A stretch of 64,000 nt of DNA from assembly GCA_949825065.1 (NCBI GenBank), contig OX463845.1, positions 30,255,315 to 30,319,314 of the forward strand. The letters are read 5' to 3'. Under the pieces are notes generated by a model, which saw only the letters and a program-made list of their open reading frames with translations, was not told the origin of the DNA and ran no database searches. The stretch is from Odontocerum albicorne. Its lineage: Eukaryota > Arthropoda > Insecta > Trichoptera > Odontoceridae. The position numbers and the translations under genes were made by a program. Shown in pieces: positions 10,216-22,349 of this stretch. The first letter of the stretch is position 1. Each line of letters opens with the position of its first letter.

Positions 10216-12464
10216 ATACAAGTAATCTATTTATTATTTTATTATCCACATATGTTATGTAAATCAAAGGTTCGGAATGTAAATGATCTTCAAGTATTTA
10301 TTACTTTTACAATATAACGTTTCTTGGTTAATATATTGTTCGACATGTAAGTTATTTCTCAACTATGACACATTTCCAATTTCATGATAAAGAATTGCTG
10401 AATTCATCCATTACAAAATCTCTGGATTTTCTCATATTTTTAATAGATATAAATTACTTAATACATATCTAAATTACCTCATAAAGAAACTAAACACTTT
10501 CTAAGATACTTTCTGTTTTGTGTGGATTTTTAAAAAAATTCATTTTTTTTCTAAGAACGCTAGTAAAAATTAGAGAATTCCAGCGTTTTCTCAACACGTC
10601 AGCATTAACCACTCTAATAAGAAGATTGATTGAACTAAGTTTTAATAGTTTTAAGTAAATAGATACCAATACACACTAAATAAGCATTTATCATGAATAC
10701 AAATAATAAAGTCAAACTCCTTCAAGAAAATAACGTGGTGTTGAAATAAAAATAATCCGGGTTATTGCAAGTATCTGAAAAATTATATTAAAATAGAGAT
10801 TAACTATACCACCTTTTCAAACCATGAACCCACCTGTAGATGTAGATTTAGATAGTATTATTTTAATTTATTTTTGCGTACATTCTGACTTTCTGCGTTT
10901 TTCAGAGTGGAAAATAGTGTATTTCACAAACAAGAACCAGCAATGCTGAAAGCTCTCCCAATGTAAGCAGGTTTGCCAACACGAGGAGGCTCAAAAGACT
11001 CCTCTCTCAGTAGTCTGCTCTAACACATTACTGGAAATTTCATGAATTTTCTTGTATCGTTTCAAACAATGTTAACGACGTACATATAATTCTTTTAAAC
11101 AAGAAAAACTTCCATTTTATTTTCCTACGAATATCAAAGGAAAATGTGGGAGTACTTTAATTACGTAAAATATTTTTATATTATTATCACAAAAGGAAGT
11201 TATCGTGCGGGTTTATCAACCTGTGGAAGATTTATATGTTTCCGTTTATAAAATATTTCCGCAAATATTTATTTAAAAAGTTTAATAAACGGACCGATGC
11301 GGAAAATTATTTTGAAAAGAATGATATTATGAATAGGGAGAAATAACTCAAGATTGTCTTTCTTTTTATATCTTTTGTTTGTGTTTATGTTTTGGTTTGA
11401 GGGTTGACCTAAAGACACGAAATAATTAAAAAAAAAACATTATTAAAAACTCCAAGTAGTTTGAAATAGAAAAATATTAAAAAAAACATTTATTTTTAAA
11501 TAACTCGATTCGAACATTAGTTTGTTTTGAAGTCTCCTTATCATTAAAGTTTGTATTTATCTGTTTTCAATTAATTAATAATATAATTTATTTCTGTTTT
11601 AATAAGCAGTACACTACCTTATAATAATATAAAAACAAAATAAAAACAGAATTGACTGCTTCATACACAACAAAAGACAGAATAAAAATAAAAAAGCTTA
11701 TTAAAAACAATTACAATAAAAATAAATTTAAAAAATCTGAACAAAATGAAATCAAACTATAGTTAGACGAGTCACCAAGACAATGGGGTATTGTAGTAAA
11801 TTGAAGATAAATAATAATAACATTTATTTTTCTTCTCGCTCAAAGAAAACTGTTTAAAAAATGAAATAAGGAAGCTTTTACTTTCACAATTGTCAAAAAT
11901 TGACTTTCACAGTTGAATAAATTAAAGGTTCCACCTTTGAAATTAAGGGAACTATTTAAGACTCATTTAAAAAAAACTGTTTTAATTGCTAAAGTCACAG
12001 ATAACTTGACTGGTGTAAGTGAAAGACCGTGGACCCACTTGGATGACAGTTCTGTGTTTCTGATGGAATATATAGAGTGAATTGAATTAAAAGTAACAGA
12101 TGTAGGTCACAGAAGAAACTTCACGTGTATTTTTCTCAAATCATAATTTCCAAAATAAACGAGTTACATAACAACAATAGTTGTTTATATCAACAAAGTT
12201 TAAATTTTATAAACATGTTTAAAAATATGATTATATAGCCATATATATTTTTAGGGTCTAAAAATGTAGAGAATATTGTTGAATTTATTTTCCTCCAACA
12301 ATCTTGAAAATGTGAATATTTTAATAATAATGTTGGTTGAGGCCATAATTAAAATATTTTCGCCATGTTTTCACGTAAAGATTTCACGCGAATAATTATG
12401 TTACAATTAATATCGCTAGTGAGAAGTGCCATATTATTATACTCGTATACGCCGCCGTGCTCCT
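10216..12464. other. AT-rich DNA; one unassigned open stretch
   Basis: Most of it is low-complexity A/T with runs of AAATAA. At 11919-12079 (plus) a 53-codon stretch without a start codon stays open (PPLKLRELFKTHLKKT..., ending MEYIE). It may be a retroelement ORF remnant, but I cannot place it. The only other distinct text is a palindromic-looking 'gaggaggctcaaaagactcctc' region near 10984-11006. Confidence 0.35.
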
Positions 12465-12545
12465 TGGAAGTCACGTGGTTACTTGAAATCAAACCTGAAA
12501 CTTTCGGGTGAAAGTCAATCATCTTACCAACTCGGCAACGGAGAT
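12465..12545 (-). mobile_element. tRNA-derived SINE head
   Basis: The minus strand has box A-like TGCCGAGTTGGTAAGATG and box B-like CAGGTTTGATTTC at tRNA spacing. It is followed (left on the plus strand) by sequence without the body of the main SINE family, so this may be a different or truncated SINE. Confidence 0.5.
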
Positions 12546-13010
12546 CTAGACTAGAAATCCCCTTTAATGCCGTAAAATTAAAGCATTGTTTATTAAACTA
12601 TGTCATTCGCATGGGGGACATAATGTTTTAATAGGGATGGAGCTATGTCCTCCAACCAAAGTGCATGATGAATAACTGATGTGAAAGATGGGATAATTCT
12701 GGTAAAAACCAAGCGAGGCATGTAGAAAAGGAGAAAAATGCAGAATGATATTTTTAGGGTTGTACTTTGTAAGATGAATCGGGGAATTCATTAATTCAGA
12801 CAAAGGATATTAGTAAGGGTGCAGAGTTTGTGTTTTATTAGCTTGCATTGCAATTGATAAAATGTACTACAATATAGTGAAAGATAAAGAGAAGAAATTA
12901 ATAAAGAGCAAAAAGCTTGGTATAAGAGTATTATGGGAATTCAAGAAAAAATATTATTGAGGTGATTTCGACACGAACAGAAGTCACAAAAAAATAGAGA
13001 AACTGCATAG
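12546..13010. other. no gene seen
   Basis: The minus-strand frame at 12603-12803 has no family support. The right part (12840-13010) leads into the 5'-truncated retrotransposon and holds nothing recognisable. Confidence 0.35.
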
Positions 13011-13655
13011 AACTTTGGTAACGCGACTGTGCTTACAGAGAGCGTGATGCGCAATTTAGGTGTGTATATGGAATATAACTTAAGATTGGAGGCTCACGTT
13101 AAAACTAAATTACAATGGGCTTTTTCGAGGCTTAAAAATATTTATCGCATCCGTCAAAACCTGTCGATTGAGGCTAGACATAGAATAACGGACGCGCTCA
13201 TTATCCCAATAGTCGAGTATGGTGATTGCATCTATGGACCGTGCCTTTTAAAGAAAATCGAAAAAAAGTTGCAAAGATTACAAAATGCTTGTTGTAGATA
13301 TTGTTTCAACATTCCTCTCAGAGGACGCATCACCTCTTTTTTGAGAGCTTTCAAAATTATTGACATGAAACAAAGACGGTTTCTCCACTTAAGCGTACTC
13401 ATGCATAAAATTACCAGTACAAAAATGCCACTTTATCTCTTCGAAAAACTGAATTGGGCTAGAAACTTCCACGGCTACGAAACTAGAAGCAGAGAAACTC
13501 TTTTACTGATCCTAAACCATAATCTAACACTATTCAAGGGATCCTTCTCATACTCAGCCAGCAAATGCTGGAATGAGCTGCCCCAGGCCTTGAAGGAGCG
13601 GGTGAATAGTTGTACCTTCAGAGATATTCTAAAGTGTTATCTTCTGGGTGGTTAA
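13011..13655 (+). CDS. jockey/CR1-like non-LTR retrotransposon, C-terminal part of ORF2 (5'-truncated)
   Basis: An uninterrupted 208-residue frame (open from 13011; a GTG lies at 13029) holds the end of a reverse transcriptase and its C-terminal tail. Visible blocks are VMRNLGVYMEYNLRLEAHV near the start, IVEYGDCIYGP at about residues 60-70, LQRLQNACCRYCFNIPLRGR at about 80-100, and KCWNELPQALKERV near residue 185. These blocks are typical of jockey/CR1-type ORF2 C-termini. The catalytic FADD region is missing, because the copy begins inside the domain after it, as expected from 5' truncation. An intact frame with family motifs suggests a fairly young insertion. It cannot encode active RT. 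Confidence 0.85.
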   Translation, partial: NFGNATVLTESVMRNLGVYMEYNLRLEAHVKTKLQWAFSRLKNIYRIRQNLSIEARHRITDALIIPIVEYGDCIYGPCLLKKIEKKLQRLQNACCRYCFNIPLRGRITSFLRAFKIIDMKQRRFLHLSVLMHKITSTKMPLYLFEKLNWARNFHGYETRSRETLLLILNHNLTLFKGSFSYSASKCWNELPQALKERVNSCTFRDILKCYLLGG

Positions 13656-14395
13656 TAGGTTTCTTCGTGGTTAATAGGTCTCTTATTTACTTTTTTTTTT
13701 TTTCTTTTCGCTGGTGGTGAATCGGGGATTATGTGTGCGTGTTTGTTCGTTATCTTCTCACTCATTCTTATATTACTGCTTAACTATTTCAATGTATTGT
13801 GTCGTGTTTTTTTATGTGTGAACATCATTCCCCATTTGTCATTTAACTTTTATAAAATTTGGACTCCTTTGAGGCTTTTCTTTTTTTCGTTCTTGCTGAC
13901 AGTTAACCTGAGGTGGTATATGTGGATTTACTTTTTATTTTGTTTTCTGCCATAGGTTTTTTTTTAAATCTAGATATGCGGGGGTGTGGGCTGGAAGCCC
14001 CCGATGCCCTTGCGGTCGGGCTCGCCCTACATTGGTGGGGTGTATCTCGGCCGGGGGAGTGTTTGTGGGGTGAGCCCGGACCTTTTAATGTCTTCTCTCT
14101 TGAATTTTTTTTGTCATCTATTTTATTTTCTGTGTTTTTTTCTCTTCTTATTCTACATGTTCAAGAGTGTGGGCTGTAAAACATCTGGTGTCCCCGTGAC
14201 TGGGCTCGCCCTATATTGGTGGGGTGTATCTTGACCGAGGAGATGTTATTAGATGAGCCCAGACCTTTTGATAGCTTCTGTTTTTTTTAATGTATTCTCT
14301 TTTTAATGTGTTCTTGAAATATATCTAAATGTATTATGTACATACTATGTTGCTATCAATAAACCTGTATTTATTTATTTATTTAACTTCCTTGA
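13656..14395 (+). mobile_element. 3' UTR and tail of the same retrotransposon, with an internal duplicated module
   Basis: Two related modules lie head to tail, 13975-14100 and 14160-14290. Each has GTGTGGGCTG...GGGCTCGCCCTA, then TTGGTGGGGTGTATCT, then GATGAGCC or GTGAGCCC, then AGACCTTTT or GGACCTTTT. The end is CAATAAACCTGTATTTATTTATTTATTT, an AATAAA-containing terminus with an (ATTT)n tail. Short hydrophobic frames over the T-rich spacer (13731-14234) are artefacts. Related 3' ends without coding parts occur at 50570-50800 and 50840-50960. Confidence 0.8.
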
Positions 14396-14454
14396 CAATA
14401 ACGACTCTTTAGAGTGAAAAGATTGAACGATACAGAGCAAAAATAAACGAGAAG

Positions 14455-14565
14455 CTACAAGTTGAACCGCAAAGAATTGAGACAGGTGATGCACGAAATT
14501 ATAGACATAGCCAAGGATCACGACGTTCAGCATTGAGCTCGCGATGAAGAAGTTAGTAATGTCGG
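14455..14565 (+). pseudogene. RTE-like element 3' end (tail of RT ORF)
   Basis: The frame reads LRQVMHEIIDIAKDHDVQH, a stop, then ARDEE. The same tail pattern (RQVxxxVxxIA..., then DEE or KEEE) is seen at 16440-16690 and 53440-53690. It is a short relic lying directly after the (ATTT)n tail of the previous element. Confidence 0.55.
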
Positions 14566-14639
14566 TTTTTTATAAAACAATTTGATGGTTATTTTTTTTA
14601 TGAATACTTATTCAGTATATAAAAGGAATTCCCTAGCTA

Positions 14640-15345
14640 AATATCACTTTACGTCATCTTTCTGTTAAACTGTTAATTTCTCTTTTATAAATTCAACGAG
14701 GTTTTGAATTAAATAAGTCCAAGAGTCCCTTTTCTATATCACTAAACTTATTATTTTTTCCGTCCATATAGTTTTGCACGGACTGAAAAATATGATCATC
14801 GGAAGAGGCAATATCGGTTAATGACGGACGAGGTATCTCTTTCCAGCTCAATTCCTTAATTATGTGTATGTCTATCGTAAGCATTGCCAAGTGTGGCCGT
14901 GCAGTATTGTGTTGTAAAAACACTTGGCATCTTTTGAAAATTGCCGGTTTCTTTTTTCTTAATTGTTCTTTACTGGTTTAATTGCTCAGAATACAACGTT
15001 TTCGTTGATATTTGACCAGGTTAAAGCATTTCGTAATGCAGGATCACCGTACAATCCCACCATATATACAAAATAACGTTTTATGCGGCCAGTCTGGGAT
15101 TTGCCGTTGGTTTCGCTACCTGCTTCTTCAACATCCATTGTTTTTATGTCGATGATTGTATTTAAGCATCCACTTTTCGTCTCCGGTCACCAGATTGTAT
15201 TAAATGGCGTTTCTTCTTCAAGGTCCAGGAGCTCTCTGCAAACCCGTACTATTGTAGGATGATTTGTTTTCGTCGCTTAGCTCGTTTGAAATCTATAAAA
15301 CGGGCGGTGACACGACATGCAGAGTACAACTAACCGCCAAAACTC
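14640..15345 (-). pseudogene. mariner transposase, degenerate
   Basis: On the minus strand, in order: ELLDLEEETPFNTI (about 15245-15205), LVTGDEKW (about 15195, holding the first catalytic Asp in the TGDExW block), TLFCIYGGIV (matching VMLCIWWD), FLQHNTARPHLA (open frame from 14923, matching HDNARPH), then IASSDDHIFQSVQNYMDGK and FSDIEKGLLDLFNSKP. The LAPSDYHLFRSL block, whose Asp is the third catalytic residue, is present as IASSDDHIF. Several stops split the ORF and no terminal repeats were located. It belongs to a different mariner lineage from the one at 3030-3962. Confidence 0.85.
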
Positions 15346-15604
15346 ACTTATAAAATAAAACTAAATTACTTCCCGAATAACTTAATATTTTTTGCAATGT
15401 TGTCATAACTCGAAGTGTAACATTTCCCCAGTAATAAATGGACTAGGGATCAATACGTCCTATACAATATTGTAGTATCATAACATATGTGTATTTCAAG
15501 ATGATATGAAATATGTTTGTTTTTAATTTATTATTCTAACTAAGAAAATTCATTGGTAATTTTTTTTCAAACATCACAGTGAAAGACAAATAAGTTTGAA
15601 ATGA

Positions 15605-15740
15605 AAATGCTTGAGTATATTCTACTCCATATCTTGTATTATAATATATAATTTTTTTTAGTATATTCTACTCCATATCTTGTATTATATAAAATGTTTG
15701 AGTATATTCTACTCCATATCTTGTATCATATAAAATGGCA
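15605..15740 (+). repeat. three copies of a ~40-bp tandem repeat
   Basis: GAGTATATTCTACTCCATAT is followed by CTTGTAT(T/C)ATA in three consecutive units near 15611, 15660 and 15701. An inserted A/T run separates the first two. Each unit contains the near-palindrome GAGTATATTCTACTC. Confidence 0.85.
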
Positions 15741-16435
15741 GAGAAATATCTAAAATCTTTGGATGAGGTTTCTTGTATAAAAATTAAATGACGCAAGAAA
15801 AGAAATTCAATTGTCATCGAATCGAAAAATGTGCCATGTCGAGTAAGGGCAAATTGATTTCATTCTTGCAATCAATATGGGACATCTATGCCTTTAAAGG
15901 AAAATACGTGTAAAGCTCAACAGATATACTCGTAGGTGGGGTTTTCAAACGGTGAGCAATATTCCAATTATAAAGTTATTTTAAGTTCAGATGTTGAACA
16001 AACAGAACACAAATAATACTGAAACTTTATCTGCACAGACAAGAGAATAAATCAATTTGAACGTCAAAGGATTTCAAACAAAATCAAAGATTTATTAATA
16101 AACTACAAACAAATAAATTCACGTATTAAAATTAAAAAAAAAAACTAAATTTAAGTTAAATTGAATAAAGATCAAATATTGAAACTAGATCGATAAGAAA
16201 ACATATGAAAAAAATTATGATTTTTTTGATAAAATGTATAATTTATGTCAACATACTCGTAATTTTGAGTTAAATTATCTGGTTCTAGTTTAATTAAAAA
16301 GTAATATTTTTTTATGATTGCAACATATTAGACAATGTAGCAGGCTCATTTTTTATAAGTTCAATCGAAACATCGATTTATAATTGACTTTTAGAAAGTC
16401 GGTTTTTGAGCTATAGTTAAATTAAACCTTTACTT
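15741..16435. other. AT-rich DNA, no gene seen
   Basis: Nothing was recognised apart from two copies of the TACTCGTA 8-mer (15927 and 16254). Confidence 0.4.
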
Positions 16436-16439
16436 TTTT

Positions 16440-16690
16440 AATAGGTTGCGAATGAATTTGGCAGAAATATGATAACGAAAATCTGGAGAAGCTAATGATC
16501 ACAGGGGTAGTTAAAGGAAAACAAGCAAAAGAAAGATGCCCTACAAATTTGACGGACCAAACAAAGGAGTTAGCAGGATCCTCTTTAAACACTGCATTCG
16601 ACATGGCCCAGGGCCGGTAAGGATGGAGACAGGTGATGCACCAAGTTTCAGACATTGAGCGTGCGATGAAGAAGAAGGAAACGAACATCT
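16440..16690 (+). pseudogene. RTE-like RT ORF C-terminal tail
   Basis: The plus-strand reading is LEKLMITGVVKGKQAKERCP, then LAGSSLNTAFDMAQGR, a stop, then WRQVMHQVSDIERAMKKKE. This is the 'EKxLMxGxxxGxRxRGRxxxRWxDxI...W+xxVxxxxDxExxRxExE' tail of RTE/L1-like ORFs. The opposite-strand 88-residue frame (16422-16688) is its shadow. Confidence 0.75.
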
Positions 16691-18190
16691 GAATAATTTA
16701 TAGCTCAAATATGGTAGATAAATTCGTTAAATTAATTAGTATACTATACAAACATTTCTAAAACTAAACGAGAAATATCTGATGGAGTTATACCACTCAT
16801 CGAAAGTGACGTTCGTATGGCTTAGATATTTGAATCTAGTTTGCCACTATTTGGCTGCTGCTCCGTTCTACGTAGTTAGATTTACCACGTAGAATCCGCC
16901 TCTTTTTCGAGTTGGTTGGTGTTGCCAGTCTTTAAAGAGGATTCCATTACAAAAAATAGAAAAAAAAATCGGAAAATTTTTAAGATCTTAAATCACAAAA
17001 AACCAATTATGATAAAGAGATATACGAGTATTATATTTAAACTATATTGCATTTGATAATAATACAAAAAAAAAAACAAACTGATTTATGTTAAATATCT
17101 GTCATTGTTTTACCCTAACTTTATGTTATGAGGCTCCGAGATTGTTGTGACGTGGAAAATGTTGAGAAGTTCTGCAATAAAGGATAATATTGCCATTGCC
17201 TTACATTTCCTCAATCAATTGAACAGATACCTGTTTCCCGTTTTTATAGTTTTTTGTTATCGTCGTATAAAATCAAATATCGCTGTAAACCGTTTCAGAA
17301 AATTATGGAGTATCGTTTGAGACACTTATTTTTATCCTCGTAACACGGAGCTTTTCTTAAAATGCTTATTCCTATTCAAAGCATATATTTAATTTGAAAA
17401 TAACACGGATTTGTATTGTTTGATAGTGATTTTTGAAAGCATTTTACGTATGATAATAGGATTTTAAAAGCACATTACACATGCGGATTGAAAAAATAAA
17501 TAACCTTTTAAATCCCTTCTTTTCGTTTTTACAAGATCTACAAGGGAAAGGTCTTCGTATTTACTATACAAGACCCATTTTTCTATTTTAAATATATCAC
17601 CGGAAAAAATACGAAAATCCTTAAAAAATGGTTTTCTAATGCATATCTACACTAAGGTTATTTAAAGAATGAAAAGTTCGAGTAATATTAACGTGAGATT
17701 GAAAATGTGTAAGAATTGTATTGCTTGATGAACAACGACTAGTGGAAGGATGTTTATTATATGGGTGAGGTTAAGGCTAACATAACTGAACTGTGGATGA
17801 TATGAACATTGGTAATTAGGATGTTAACCGTTGGTATTATTTAGATATTATCTGTTTTAGTATAGTATATTCCTTGATTCATTTCCTGTAAGTTTTTTTA
17901 AATAGCAACATAATAAACTTTATTCTAATGAATGCCGTATCAAACTCAATTTAAGCTAACTGTAGTAATATACTTGAACTGTAGAAATAGTAAAGGAATA
18001 TTTTGAACCTGGGGTTTTAATGGAAAAAATAAAATTTGAAAAACTATGAAACAAAAAGAAAAAAATGCGAAAAAAAGTACTTTTTAGATATTTTTTGTAG
18101 TATAATATCACTTCATCAAATATAAAAGCAAGTTTATTGGCGTCGCTCAATCAATTTAGCTGAAATGAGGTCATAAGTTGTGTTGAAGAA
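16691..18190. other. AT-rich DNA, no gene seen
   Basis: No convincing coding region or repeat. The minus-strand frame at 17956-18150 is Phe/Tyr/Lys-rich from composition. Confidence 0.4.
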
Positions 18191-18199
18191 ATCATTGTT

Positions 18200-18545
18200 G
18201 ATATCAAATATTGCGGGATGTAGTATGTATATCCCGCAATAGTGTATATGCATGTATAGATGAACCATCTCTCCCTGCCCCTTTTGGGGTAGGCACAAGA
18301 GACCGATCTACACACCCCTCCTACAAACAGCCTTTTCATCATCCACACTCATAAATCTCGTCAGACAAATCTAGTCATACATGCTTTCTCAGTCAAAATT
18401 TCTCCAACTTTACCATCCATTGTTTCCTTGATTTATCTTTCATTACACTCCATTTATGCTCTACGAGTACATATATATTTGTTTTGTTAGTGTTTCAGAA
18501 TTCATTTTCTCGATATATCCATACTATCTCAAAACCTCTTCTGTT
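18200..18545 (-). pseudogene. RTE-like element 3' end (RT tail), ERLTK family
   Basis: On the minus strand the tail reads MNSETLTKQIYMYS (about 18510-18470), then a decayed middle, then MKRLFVGGVCRSVSCAYPKR at about 18340-18285. In the family this matches ERLTKQxYxxxV ... VDExKxxCxDRKxWRxxxxAYP. The end carries the CATATACA-type text also seen behind the copies at 19760, 53300, 63465 and 49525. Confidence 0.6.
18209..18241. repeat. 11-bp perfect hairpin
   Basis: TATTGCGGGAT, an 11-base loop, then ATCCCGCAATA. The GC-rich stem stands out from its AT-rich surroundings and lies just beyond the 3' end of the RTE-like tail. Its nature is unknown. Confidence 0.75.
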
Positions 18546-19495
18546 CTTAACTAATAACATTTACCTCTATCTTACGGTTTGTGAACAATGAATAACAAGT
18601 ATATTGGCACCAGGTATTTAAACTTACATGAAATAATAATGAGGTGGATTTTTAAAATCTAATAGGGTAAGTTGAGTTTAATCCACATACACTTTTCAAA
18701 TACCAATGCCTTTGGTTAGCAGCCTAAAATTCATATCCCAAAAAAGAGTCCTGTAATTCTAACTTGAGTGTTAGTCTCTGAATATAGATTTTAAAATCAT
18801 TATCTCTTACATTAGAACCGTAACAACACGGCATTGGCACGATTTCTGAAAGAGGCGGGTGAAATAGGCAAAAGGGTCCCGCGTTATGATTTTGGCGTGT
18901 CATTTTCATCTTTTGGCATTGAGGGAGAAATCCATAACGTTTTGGCTGAATTCCACAGTGATGCTGATAGAACAGAACGTTAATTTTAGAATATGCCGAC
19001 ACATCTTAGAAAAATACTCGTTTTAGTTATTGGACATTAAAAACAGTTGCTGTGAGTTTAAAATAAGAATTGTTTTTATTAAAACATTTAACGAGCTAAA
19101 AATGAAAATAAAACCTGATGGGTATTTTATATGGAAGCTTTAAATTGCTGTTTTAATATTATATTTTTTTTTTATAAAAAAGGTTTGAAATCATAGATAT
19201 TCGAAATCTACTGAAAATTAAACCAGGCATGATAAAAACAGTGGCAATGCTTTCCCACAGTAATATTCAACCCGTAAATATATTTTGAAAAAAGCAGGGT
19301 ATTAAGATCAAATATTTTTTTTAATTAATTGTCAGGTTCGATTCTTTAGCTCTATTTTTATATACATAGTTAAAAAAGGTGAGAGAGTCCATAAGGCCTT
19401 CATTTTCAAGTAGATATAAAAATAACTTCTTTACTTAACACTTTCGTGTAAACACATTACGTAAGTTAAGTCGCTGATACGGCGCTGGCAAGACG
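18546..19495. other. no identified gene; one unassigned 92-codon frame
   Basis: A minus-strand frame at 18724-19002 is richer in Cys, His and Pro than its surroundings (LPQCQKMKMTRQNHNAGPF...). It could be a retroelement fragment, but I see no diagnostic motif. A box B-like GGTTCGATTC lies at about 19337-19346. Confidence 0.3.
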
Positions 19496-19760
19496 AGTGA
19501 ATGGATGAAGAAAAACTAACTAAACAGGCATATACTATTAGTGTAAATATGACTTAAATGCTTATGAAAGGAAAACTAAGGGAAATATGTCAGGAAAAAG
19601 CGAATGATACTCTGAAAGAAGAAATGTAAAAAGTCAGTGAAATCGTATAAGTTTGTATGAGGTATATGAGTGTAAAAGAGGTTAAGGATGTGTGTCGAGA
19701 TAGGAAAGTCTGGCGCCTATCCCAACTGGGAGATGGCGTGATGGTATGTATGTAAATAAC
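19496..19760 (+). pseudogene. RTE-like element 3' end (RT tail), ERLTK family
   Basis: MDEEKLTKQAYTISVN is readable near 19503-19550, followed after frame breaks by MSVKEVKDVCRDRKVWRL (about 19665-19720) and an end rich in ATGTATGTA. The pieces are in the same order as in the copies at 52741-53310 and 49521-49860. Confidence 0.7.
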
Positions 19761-22190
19761 GTATAAGCAATTTATTAGTATTAATTAGCTTTTGTTTCAT
19801 AACTATTATAGGTTTAAAATAAATTGAATACACACATTAAAAATATTCCAGAAATCAAGCAGAATTAGGGGTGCGAGCTATCAGTTTTCCATGGCGAGTC
19901 TGATGTGACGATTACTCCTGGTTAATCCAATGTGCGTGTTGTGGCCAGGAAGAAAACGAGACTGCAGTGGGTTCAAGAAATTATTAGAGGATATAATAAT
20001 AATGAGTTAATTACAGATCACTCTGTTCAAAATCCCTTAAAAAATGAGAGAACGGAAAGAGGCTCAAAACCAAAACAAGATGCCGGATTGCCAATTTTTG
20101 GTAGTGGATTGGCAATGTTTCCATAAATCAGGAAAAACTTAATTTTTGTGTGAATAATTGAAAATTTGAGTTAAGATGAGTGAAAATTGGTGTATTACAA
20201 AAATAGTAAACTTTTGACCGATATCATCTCTTTCTATAGATTTCGTTTTTATTGCGTCGACAAATTGGTAAATTTATTTTGCTTCGACATCAGTGAATGC
20301 ACAAATTGATGTATTTGACTGCTGCAGATTGTTGCATTTTCGAGAGTTTTTTTTTAATTAATATAATAAAAGAAAAATGTATATAGTGGCGTTTAGAAAG
20401 CCAGCTTTCTCCCAGGGTACTCTATTTCGGGTACCAAACCCACTTATATTTACAGATTAAAAATATTATAAAAATAAAATAAATTGAGTGTGAGGTTAAA
20501 AAGATGCTGGCTGCGAGATTGTGACAGAAATCATCGTTGGTGGCGTTGCAAAATGTAAATTTAAAGCAGTTTTATTTGAAGATATCGTGACCTTGGTTTT
20601 GATTCTACCAAGTCTTAATCACTCCTCAAAGATCTAATGATGTATTAGAATGAAATGATAAATAAAAATATTATATTTTGACATTATTACTGGATTGGCG
20701 AGCTTCTCAATGCGTGTTGCAAGGACAAGTCCTAAATGTGGATATTGCTTTGCCTCTTAAAGCCGTCCATTTCATAATTTTTTAATTGATCCATGGGTTT
20801 TAGTGAATTTGTATAGGGTATGAAAATCCTAAAAACACAATAAACAACTCAACTCCAAAGCTACAACCATAATTAATGATTTACAATAAAATTGAACATG
20901 TGTTTTCAAATAAAGTAACATGAGAGCATTTTTTTCCATATCTCGTTTTAAAATAAATTAGGAGAAGAAAAAAATACGAATCCTCTATTTCAAGAAGTAA
21001 GACACAGTACAATAAAATTTCATTAAAATTCTTACAAAAATTGACAAAGAAAAATATATTTTCATTTTTATATAGGACATATTTTCTCAAGAAAATAGAT
21101 GGTAGTATTTTTTAGATGAAGACTTTGTAACAAATCCCCTTTAAATGGAAAACATGGGAAAGTGTAAAGTGTAAAATGGTTCAATAATCAAAAAAGATGT
21201 TTCGAGCGCCTGAAAGTTGAGTCGACGGCGGAAATGTAACGATGGGAAATCGGAGGCAATTATTCTTTAACATGCCATCAAGATCACGTAGCTTTATGGG
21301 AAAGTTGACACACTTCCGGGACGCCATTATCAACTAATGTAAGTTTATTATTATAAATAACTATAAATTTTAAATATTTAATTTATTTTTCAAGATTAAC
21401 TTTTTGTAAGAAAAAAAGAAATGTAAGTAGTAGAAGTAGTCGAATAATTAAGCACAAATATTGATTAATAACTATGTGTATTCCTAAATAATAGAGAAGC
21501 ACAGATTGGACAATCGGTATGGTCATTTCGTAGATTCTTTTTAGTTCACTATAAATATAAGCAAAACAGTATCAAATGTATTATTTTTTCTAGCTCCGAA
21601 AATTTATTTTTATGTTTTTTTACGGTTTATATTTTTTTAAAATTGATATAATTATAACGAGCATTACATCAAGTTTTACTTAAATTTTTGACTTGCATGG
21701 ATACATTTGTGGGACTAATAGTTAATATAATTCTTTATTCATAAAAAAACATCACAGCTTGAAAACACCAAAACATTTTCTATTTCTTCTTTTACCTTCA
21801 TAGAAGGGAACAAAATTTCTGAATAGTTTATACTAATAAAAATCTATAGATGCTTTCGTTCACGTTTAAATTTGTATACAAAAAATTACCTTTATCTTAG
21901 ACGATATAGAGGAAAATGAAATGCAACTAAATTGATAAATTTAAAATACAGAAATGCATATTAATACAAAACTAAATAAGGCAAACCCAAGTCATAATAA
22001 TTTACCGTAATATATGTATGAAGTTTACAAAAAATATAGATATTGATTTGAAATGAAATAGAATATATATGTATATTAAAAAAGTAAAAAAACAACTTAG
22101 AATATAATATAAACGCAAGACAGAGATTAATACAAAAAAAGTATCCTTTGCTGTGCTTCTACAAAGATTGTAGGTCACATTCTTGCATGT
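19761..22190. other. AT-rich DNA, no gene identified
   Basis: A 64-codon frame at 19932-20126 (plus) and a GC-richer patch at 21195-21330 were inspected; neither shows a family motif or splice-like borders. The minus frames at 20881-21090 and 22002-22211 are composition-driven. Confidence 0.35.
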
Positions 22191-22312
22191 GATTTTGAAT
22201 AGGCAATGCATAATAATAGTTAGCAGCCGTTAGCAAGATAAAAAGGATTTTGAATAGGCAATGCATAATAATAGTTAGCACTCAGTTAAAATCCTATTTA
22301 ACTTGCTAACGG
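22191..22312. repeat. compound direct and inverted repeat
   Basis: A 35-bp direct repeat (GATTTTGAATAGGC...) lies at 22191-22225 and 22246-22280. Overlapping it is a 25-bp inverted pair, CCGTTAGCAAG...GGATTTT at 22227-22251 and its reverse complement at 22288-22312, with about two differences. The second direct copy lies partly in the loop of the inverted pair. Confidence 0.85.
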
Positions 22313-22349
22313 TTTCTCTGGCATCGGTTTGACAATACGGTCACGATCA

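Noticed and set aside
11919..12079. 53-codon open stretch ending MEYIE
   Set aside because: No start codon and no recognisable motif. Similarity to retroelement C-termini is too vague to annotate as a feature.
13731..14234. Hydrophobic short frames that could be membrane proteins
   Set aside because: They cover the T-rich 3' UTR of the jockey/CR1-like retrotransposon. Phe/Leu content comes from T runs.
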